Shown one piece after another: positions 28,758-33,173 of a DNA stretch of 33,173 bases. Position numbers and translations under genes: made by a program. The stretch's first letter is position 1; every line of letters starts with the position of its first letter. The stretch is from Comamonadaceae bacterium (GTDB lineage: Bacteria > Pseudomonadota > Gammaproteobacteria > Burkholderiales > Burkholderiaceae): the NCBI GenBank assembly GCA_947377705.1, contig CANCGU010000005.1, forward strand, positions 1 to 33,173, written 5' to 3'. The notes under the pieces were generated by a model that worked only from the letters and a program-made list of their open reading frames with translations, made no database searches and was not told the origin of the DNA.

Positions 28758-29896
28758 GCGCTTGCTTTCAAGTTGGCTTCGATTCGAAATTGCCAGACCG
28801 GCAAGCCTGCGGGGGACGCAGCGGGCATGACATGCAATTGCAGCAGCTCGGGGGCTTGCGCCCAAATGTCGAGGGCTTTGAGCTGCGCCACCAGTTGTTG
28901 TGCATGGCTAGGGGACAAAGCTTCGCCGTGAACTGTCCAGTGCGCTGCTTGCTGTGTCAACCGAACCACCCGTACACCCTGTGCCGCCTGACCGAGGACA
29001 CGGCTCCATACCAAGCTCTGCGACGGCAAGGCTTGGTGGGCTTGCAGCCAATGCGACTGTTCTACCCCGCGTTGCTGTGCGGCTTTCGCTTGGGTGTGCG
29101 CCTGCTGTGCAGTTTCGTACGCGCGGGCAGCACTGACCCACTCGTGCGTGTGCTGCGGTTTGGTTTCGGGCACAGAGAAAAAGACCCCCACTGAACCCAC
29201 CGTCAAGCTGGTAGCGACGATGACAGACACCCCCACATGCAGCCACCAAACATAAGGCAACAACGCCTGCATGAATGACCGATGTGGCAAGAAGTTCACC
29301 GCGGTTTCACGCCAAGCCCCCAAGGCCAGCCCAAACGCCTCATCAACTGGGGATGCCAGCGCCGCACGGCGCGGCGCCACCACCAGCGCAAACCAACCCG
29401 CAGCCTCAGCCACGCGCAGCACAGTCTCCATGCGCGCACGGGGCACGGCTTGGACCTGATAAAGCAACTCGCCAGCTTCGGCAGGCTCAGGCATCACGTC
29501 GTAATCCACGCACACCTCTGCCGCCCCATCGGGCAAAACCGATTGAACCTCAGCCTGCAACTGAAACACCACATCGTCCTCGGACAATCCCGCCGTCAAC
29601 GACACGGTGTGATGCGAAACCCAAACATCGTTCAAACCGACGCACATCGCCTGTGGCTGATAACCTTTCGCCTCTAAATAGGTATGCAGCCATTGACCCA
29701 ACGCAAGAGGTTGCAACACCTCGCCCTGTGTCACCAAACCTTCGGGCAAGCTCAGCGGCTCGGCACAACAAACACTTTCGGGTCGTGTCGGCGTGCCGAC
29801 CAGCACCACCAAGCGGCAGACCTCAGGACCCACATCTAAGCCAACCACACAGAGGCGACGCGGGTGTGATCGGGGCAACCAGAAGGGCCAGCGCAT
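28754..29896 (-). CDS. PilM-PilN fusion protein with shortened PilM part
   Basis: A 380-aa protein. Residues 15-195 resemble the start of actin-like PilM: VVGLDVGPEVCRLVVLV, an acidic helix with FQLQAEVQSVLP, DYDVMP and YQVQAVPRARMETVLRVAEAAG. Then comes AFGLALGAW (about 187-195), like the last helix of PilM, then VNFLPHR (200-206) and a membrane helix (about 213-240), typical of PilN, plus a PilN-like periplasmic C-terminus. Roughly 150 residues of the PilM nucleotide-binding core, expected between, are missing. The ATG at 29896 has an AAGGA Shine-Dalgarno (29905-29909, 8 nt); longer readings run into the ponA gene. Confidence 0.75.
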   Translation of the reverse strand: MRWPFWLPRSHPRRLCVVGLDVGPEVCRLVVLVGTPTRPESVCCAEPLSLPEGLVTQGEVLQPLALGQWLHTYLEAKGYQPQAMCVGLNDVWVSHHTVSLTAGLSEDDVVFQLQAEVQSVLPDGAAEVCVDYDVMPEPAEAGELLYQVQAVPRARMETVLRVAEAAGWFALVVAPRRAALASPVDEAFGLALGAWRETAVNFLPHRSFMQALLPYVWWLHVGVSVIVATSLTVGSVGVFFSVPETKPQHTHEWVSAARAYETAQQAHTQAKAAQQRGVEQSHWLQAHQALPSQSLVWSRVLGQAAQGVRVVRLTQQAAHWTVHGEALSPSHAQQLVAQLKALDIWAQAPELLQLHVMPAASPAGLPVWQFRIEANLKASA

Positions 29897-29998
29897 GAAG
29901 TGCATCCTTTTCAGGGGGAGGAATGCCGTGGATTTCAACGCGTTGACAAGCGGTCGCGGAGGTGTTTGACTCGGGACTTTTGTAATAGCAGCGCGGTT

Positions 29999-30027
29999 TT
30001 TATAATCTTCACCACTTATGGCGACAA
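29999..30027 (-). promoter_or_regulatory. Candidate promoter of the pilMN-pilOP-pilQ-aroKB run
   Basis: On the minus strand TTGTCG (30022-30027) and TATAAA (29999-30004) are 17 bp apart, matching consensus at 4/6 and 5/6. The start point would be near 29992, with a leader of about 96 nt. The -35 lies inside the first codons of ponA, and the -10 overlaps the ponA -10. Confidence 0.35.
30001..30006 (+). promoter_or_regulatory. Candidate -10 element of ponA
   Basis: A perfect TATAAT 12 bp before the ponA ATG. No good -35 is found 16-18 bp upstream. A start point about 7 bp downstream would give a leader of only about 5 nt, fitting the absence of a Shine-Dalgarno and suggesting a leaderless or near-leaderless transcript. 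Confidence 0.4.
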
Positions 30028-32393
30028 CCCCCACCCCCGAAGGTTCGAAAGAACACGCTGCTGCCTCGACAGCCCCACGTTCCATGGCGGGCCGGCTTTT
30101 GCTGTGGACCCTAGGAATTGCAGCCACAGGCATGCTCGTTTTGGGCTTGCTGGTCGCCGTGGCGCTGGCCATGGCCTACCCACAACTGCCGGACATTTCC
30201 GACCTCGCCGACTACCGTCCCAAGCTGTCTATGCGGGTGTATTCGGTCGAAGGCACACAGATTGGCGAGTTCGGCGAAGAGCGGCGCAACCTGACCCCGT
30301 TCAAAGACATTCCCAAAGTGATGAAAGACGCGGTGCTGGCCATTGAAGACGCACGCTTTTACCAACACGGCGGGGTGGACTACATCGGCTTGTTGCGTGC
30401 CAGCTTGGCCAACTTAGGCCGCGCCAAGAGCCAAGGGGCTTCGACCATCACCATGCAGGTGGCACGTAATGTTTACCTGTCATCTGAAAAAACCTTCACC
30501 CGCAAGATTTATGAAATCTTGCTGACCAGCAAGCTTGAGCACATGCTCAGCAAAGACCAAATTTTTGAAATCTATTTGAACCAAATTTATTTGGGCAACC
30601 GCGCTTACGGCTTTGCCGCTGCGTCTGAGGCCTACTTTGGCAAGCCGCTGAAGAACATCAGCATTGCCGAAGCAGCCATGTTGGCAGGCTTACCCAAAGC
30701 GCCGTCGGCCTACAACCCGATTGCCAACCCCAAGCGCGCACGCGCACGTCAGCTCTACATCATTGAGCGCATGGAAGAAAACGGCTTCATCACCAAAGAG
30801 CAAGCCGTTGCCGCCAAGCAAGAAGAGTTAAAAATTCGCACCGCCATGAGCAGCCTCAACACCCACGCCGATTACGTGGCTGAGATGGCTCGCCAGCTCA
30901 TGTTTGCCCAGTACGGCCCCGACATCTACACACGCGGCTTGAATGTGTACACCACCATCCGCGCCAGCGACCAACAAGCAGCCTACTTTGCGCTGCGTCG
31001 CGGCATCATGGACTTTGAGCGCCGTCAACACTACCGGGGGCCTGAGCGTTTCATCAACTTGCCTGAAAAAGCGTCTGAACTGGAAGACGCAATTGACGAT
31101 GCCTTGATTGAGCAAGGCGACAAAGGCGATTTGTTGGCCGCTGTGGTGCTGGAAGCGACGCCTAAAAAAGTACGTGTGGTCCGCCAAAACAGTGAAGTGT
31201 TAGAAATCACGGGCGAAGGTTTGCAACCCGTGCAATCGGGCTTGTCTGACAAAGCTGCGCCCAACATCAAGCTGCGCCCAGGCGCACTGGTGCGCATCAC
31301 CAAAACCGCCAAAGGCGGCTGGGAAATTACCCAACTGCCCGAAGTCGAGGGTGCGTTTGTGTCCATCGACCCACGCGACGGTGCCATTCACGCGCTGGTC
31401 GGGGGCTTTGACTTCAACAAAAACAAGTTCAACCACGTCACCCAAGCTTGGCGTCAGCCCGGCTCGAGCTTCAAGCCCTTCATTTATTCGGCAGCACTGG
31501 AAAAAGGCTTCACACCCATGACGGTAGTCAACGATGCCCCGCTGTTCTTTGATGCCAGCGTCACCGGCGGCCAACCGTGGGAGCCTAAAAACTACGACGG
31601 CACGTTTGAAGGCCCCATGACTTTGCGCAAGGGCTTGGCCAAATCGAAAAACATGATTTCGATTCGCGTGCTGCAAGCCGTAGGGGCACAAAACGCGCAA
31701 GACTGGATTGCTCAGTTTGGCTTTGACGCAGAAAAACACCCGCCCTACCTGACCATGGCGCTGGGCGCAGGCTCGGTCACGCCCATGCAAATGGCAGCGG
31801 GCTATTCGGTGTTTGCCAACGGCGGCTACCGCGTGAACCCCTTCCTCATCACCAAGGTGACGGACCAAATGGGCAAAGTACTGTCTGAGTTCACACCCAC
31901 GCCATTGGACGAATCAGCCCGTGCCATCGACGCTCGCAATGCCTTTGTGATGACCAGCTTGCTGCAAGAAGTCACCCGCTCAGGCACGGCCGCACGCGCA
32001 CAAGCCACCTTGAAGCGCAACGACATTTACGGCAAAACCGGTACCACCAACGATTCAATGGACGCCTGGTTTGCCGGCTACCACCCCACACTCACGGCCG
32101 TCACATGGATTGGTTACGACACACCGCGCAAGCTCGGCGACCGCGAAACGGGGGGCGGTTTGAGCTTGCCCGTGTGGATCAGCTACATGCAGCACGCCCT
32201 GCAAAACGTGCCGATTGCCGAGCCGACGCCCCCCGCAGGTCTGAGCCACGAAAGTGGTGATTGGGCCTACACCGAGTTCAGCAAAGGCGGCGGCGTGAGC
32301 AGCTTGGGGCTGGACAGCCGTTCAAGCAACAGCAGCGAACAACTGCCAGCCAACGACGAGAAGAAAAAGATTCTCGATTTGTTCAAGAACTAA
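30018..32393 (+). CDS. mrcA: PBP1A, bifunctional penicillin-binding protein
   Basis: A 791-aa class A penicillin-binding protein (ponA/mrcA) that polymerises and cross-links peptidoglycan in the periplasm. A cytoplasmic tail and one membrane helix (about 25-53) precede the glycosyltransferase 51 domain, with catalytic Glu110 in AIEDARFYQHGGVD and the QGASTITMQVARN motif. An OB-like insert follows, then the transpeptidase domain with Ser483 in PGSSFKPF, SKN near 553, and KTGTT at 673-677. It is transcribed away from the pil cluster, as in many proteobacteria. The start at 30018 lacks a Shine-Dalgarno; ATG at 30084 is an alternative but also lacks one. Confidence 0.97.
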   Translation: MATTPTPEGSKEHAAASTAPRSMAGRLLLWTLGIAATGMLVLGLLVAVALAMAYPQLPDISDLADYRPKLSMRVYSVEGTQIGEFGEERRNLTPFKDIPKVMKDAVLAIEDARFYQHGGVDYIGLLRASLANLGRAKSQGASTITMQVARNVYLSSEKTFTRKIYEILLTSKLEHMLSKDQIFEIYLNQIYLGNRAYGFAAASEAYFGKPLKNISIAEAAMLAGLPKAPSAYNPIANPKRARARQLYIIERMEENGFITKEQAVAAKQEELKIRTAMSSLNTHADYVAEMARQLMFAQYGPDIYTRGLNVYTTIRASDQQAAYFALRRGIMDFERRQHYRGPERFINLPEKASELEDAIDDALIEQGDKGDLLAAVVLEATPKKVRVVRQNSEVLEITGEGLQPVQSGLSDKAAPNIKLRPGALVRITKTAKGGWEITQLPEVEGAFVSIDPRDGAIHALVGGFDFNKNKFNHVTQAWRQPGSSFKPFIYSAALEKGFTPMTVVNDAPLFFDASVTGGQPWEPKNYDGTFEGPMTLRKGLAKSKNMISIRVLQAVGAQNAQDWIAQFGFDAEKHPPYLTMALGAGSVTPMQMAAGYSVFANGGYRVNPFLITKVTDQMGKVLSEFTPTPLDESARAIDARNAFVMTSLLQEVTRSGTAARAQATLKRNDIYGKTGTTNDSMDAWFAGYHPTLTAVTWIGYDTPRKLGDRETGGGLSLPVWISYMQHALQNVPIAEPTPPAGLSHESGDWAYTEFSKGGGVSSLGLDSRSSNSSEQLPANDEKKKILDLFKN

Positions 32394-32420
32394 AAAAGGG
32401 CGCTGATAGCGCCCTTTTTT
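32392..32420. terminator. Bidirectional intrinsic terminator between ponA and cyaY
   Basis: A 13-bp stem (32392-32404 with 32408-32420) and a 3-nt loop, with six A on the left and six T on the right. It starts inside the ponA stop codon and lies 18 bp beyond the cyaY stop, so it can end transcripts from both sides. Confidence 0.95.
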
Positions 32421-32438
32421 CTTTGTCGAACGGTGACG

Positions 32439-32768
32439 TTACGCGTGAAAGGTGAGCGCCAAGCCCGTTTGTGTACTGGCGTCTTTGCTGAGGCGCACAA
32501 AGAATTCGCCTTGGCCTTTGGTGTCAGCCCACTGCTGGCCGTCAAACTTGAAATGGTACCCACCTGAGCGAGCCGCCAACCACACTTCATGCAGAGGCTT
32601 TTGCAAGTTGATGATGATTTGGCTTTTGTTCTCAAACGTCAGCGTGATCATGCCGCCCACGCGCTGGTTGTCGATGTCTGCGTCGCCGTCATCATTGATG
32701 CGGTCACAGGCCAACTCAACGGCTTTGAGCAGAAGTTCTGCGCGGTCTAAGAATTCGAGATCGGTCAT
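32439..32768 (-). CDS. cyaY: CyaY, bacterial frataxin
   Basis: A 109-aa frataxin homologue that binds iron and modulates cysteine-desulfurase activity in iron-sulfur cluster assembly. The family layout is seen: an acidic first helix ([21 protein letters not shown]...DDGDADID), strands with [21 protein letters not shown], then [16 protein letters not shown] and a C-terminal strand. The start MTDLEFLD at 32768 is the family start; upstream residues belong to the divergent lptM region. Confidence 0.95.
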   Translation of the reverse strand: MTDLEFLDRAELLLKAVELACDRINDDGDADIDNQRVGGMITLTFENKSQIIINLQKPLHEVWLAARSGGYHFKFDGQQWADTKGQGEFFVRLSKDASTQTGLALTFHA

Positions 32769-32796
32769 TACAATTTGCGCCATGGGTATTGAACAA

Positions 32797-33042
32797 ATGA
32801 TTTTAGTCAGACGCACAAGCCTTCGTGCGGGTGTGGCCTCTGCGTTGTGCGCAGCGGCAGTGCTTGCGGCGTGCGGACAAAAAGGTAATTTATATTTACC
32901 CAGCGATCCCGAGTTTCAACAACGCGCCAAGCTGCCTGATCTTGTGCGTCGTCAACTACCAGGCAACACCGCTGCACCAGCGACACCCCCCGCGTCTGCC
33001 ACCTCCCCCGCTACCGCAGCCTCCGCTGCGACTGGCCGTTAA
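32797..33042 (+). CDS. lptM: LptM (YifL-like) lipoprotein, LPS translocon maturation factor
   Basis: A small lipoprotein of about 81 aa. A signal peptide with lipobox LAAC puts the acylated cysteine at residue 26, followed by GQKGNLYLP, the LptM/YifL hallmark (CGxKGxLYxP). In E. coli LptM helps LptD fold and form its disulfides in the outer membrane. The remainder is a Pro/Ala/Thr-rich disordered tail. The start could also be the ATG at 32782, which adds five residues. It lies between cyaY (divergent) and lysA, the arrangement usual in proteobacteria. Confidence 0.9.
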   Translation: MILVRRTSLRAGVASALCAAAVLAACGQKGNLYLPSDPEFQQRAKLPDLVRRQLPGNTAAPATPPASATSPATAASAATGR

Positions 33043-33059
33043 TTTTTAAGAGCCGTTTG

Positions 33060-33173
33060 ATGACACACACCCTGCTTGCCGGTGCGCCTTTTGTGGCCAC
33101 ACAGAACAACGATTTGTATTTGGAAGGCGTCAAACTGGCTGACCTCGCACACACACACGGCACGCCCTTGTTT
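33060..33173 (+). CDS. lysA: LysA, diaminopimelate decarboxylase (N-terminal fragment, cut by window edge)
   Basis: The first 38 codons of a gene that runs off the right edge. The translated start ends in DLYLEGVKLADLA and then GTPLF, the usual LysA N-terminus, just before the PLP-binding barrel. LysA decarboxylates meso-diaminopimelate to lysine. The ATG at 33060 follows lptM by 17 bp and has AAGAG (33048-33052) at 7-nt spacing. The identification relies on a short stretch plus the conserved lptM-lysA neighbourhood. Confidence 0.85.
   Translation, partial: MTHTLLAGAPFVATQNNDLYLEGVKLADLAHTHGTPLF

Noticed and set aside
29897..30172. Upstream extension of the PilMN frame to 30172
   Set aside because: It would run 155 bp into the divergent ponA gene, has no PilM similarity, and the ATG at 29896 has a good Shine-Dalgarno.
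1..33173. CRISPR array, tRNA/rRNA genes, phage or conjugative modules
   Set aside because: Looked for periodic repeats, cloverleaf-like segments, integrase or conjugation proteins in the gaps and frames; none seen, and no gap exceeds 200 bp apart from coding sequence.

Overview
The window looks like an ordinary chromosomal core region of a betaproteobacterium. It most resembles Burkholderiales/Comamonadaceae (Limnohabitans-, Rhodoferax- or Curvibacter-like). This is inferred from the protein sequences and gene order (ponA | pil | aroK-aroB-dgt ... gltB-gltD | mla-ibaG-murA-his, with cyaY/lptM-lysA at the right end); no database search was possible. Coding density is very high, every gap is under 200 bp, and I see no tRNA, rRNA, CRISPR array, phage or plasmid module.

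Layout. Positions 8-13222 (minus strand) form a nearly gapless run. It starts with the Mla outer-membrane lipid-asymmetry system (mlaF-E-D-A-C-B), then a two-gene ABC-2 exporter, the BolA-family gene ibaG, murA, and the histidine genes hisG-D-C-B-H-A, and ends in a hexose-phosphate mutarotase overlapping hisA. A strong hairpin at 13228-13264 separates this run from gltB-gltD (glutamate synthase, 13308-19534). Upstream of gltB is a complete solitary REP-associated tyrosine transposase (RAYT) element (about 19601-20447). Then come a SAM-dependent methyltransferase, a DUF1415 protein, an MFS transporter, dgt, aroB and aroK.

Positions 26266-29896 hold a compact type IV pilus alignment/secretin cluster. 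The usual five genes pilM-N-O-P-Q are reduced to three: a PilM-PilN fusion lacking much of the PilM nucleotide-binding core, a PilO-PilP fusion lacking the PilP lipobox, and a short PilQ without room for AMIN domains. This is the most unusual feature of the window. Divergent from it is the PBP1A gene (ponA/mrcA, plus strand), ended by a clear bidirectional terminator shared with cyaY. lptM and the start of lysA follow on the plus strand.

How the genes fit together. Much of the region concerns the cell envelope: phospholipid trafficking (Mla), peptidoglycan precursors (MurA), peptidoglycan polymerisation (PBP1A), LPS-translocon maturation (LptM) and pili. The rest is amino-acid and aromatic metabolism (His, Glu, shikimate, Lys). 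The other points of interest are the RAYT element abutting the gltB promoter and supplying a neighbour's stop codon, a perfect 17-bp inverted repeat between aroB and dgt, and the overlapping -10 elements between pilMN and ponA.
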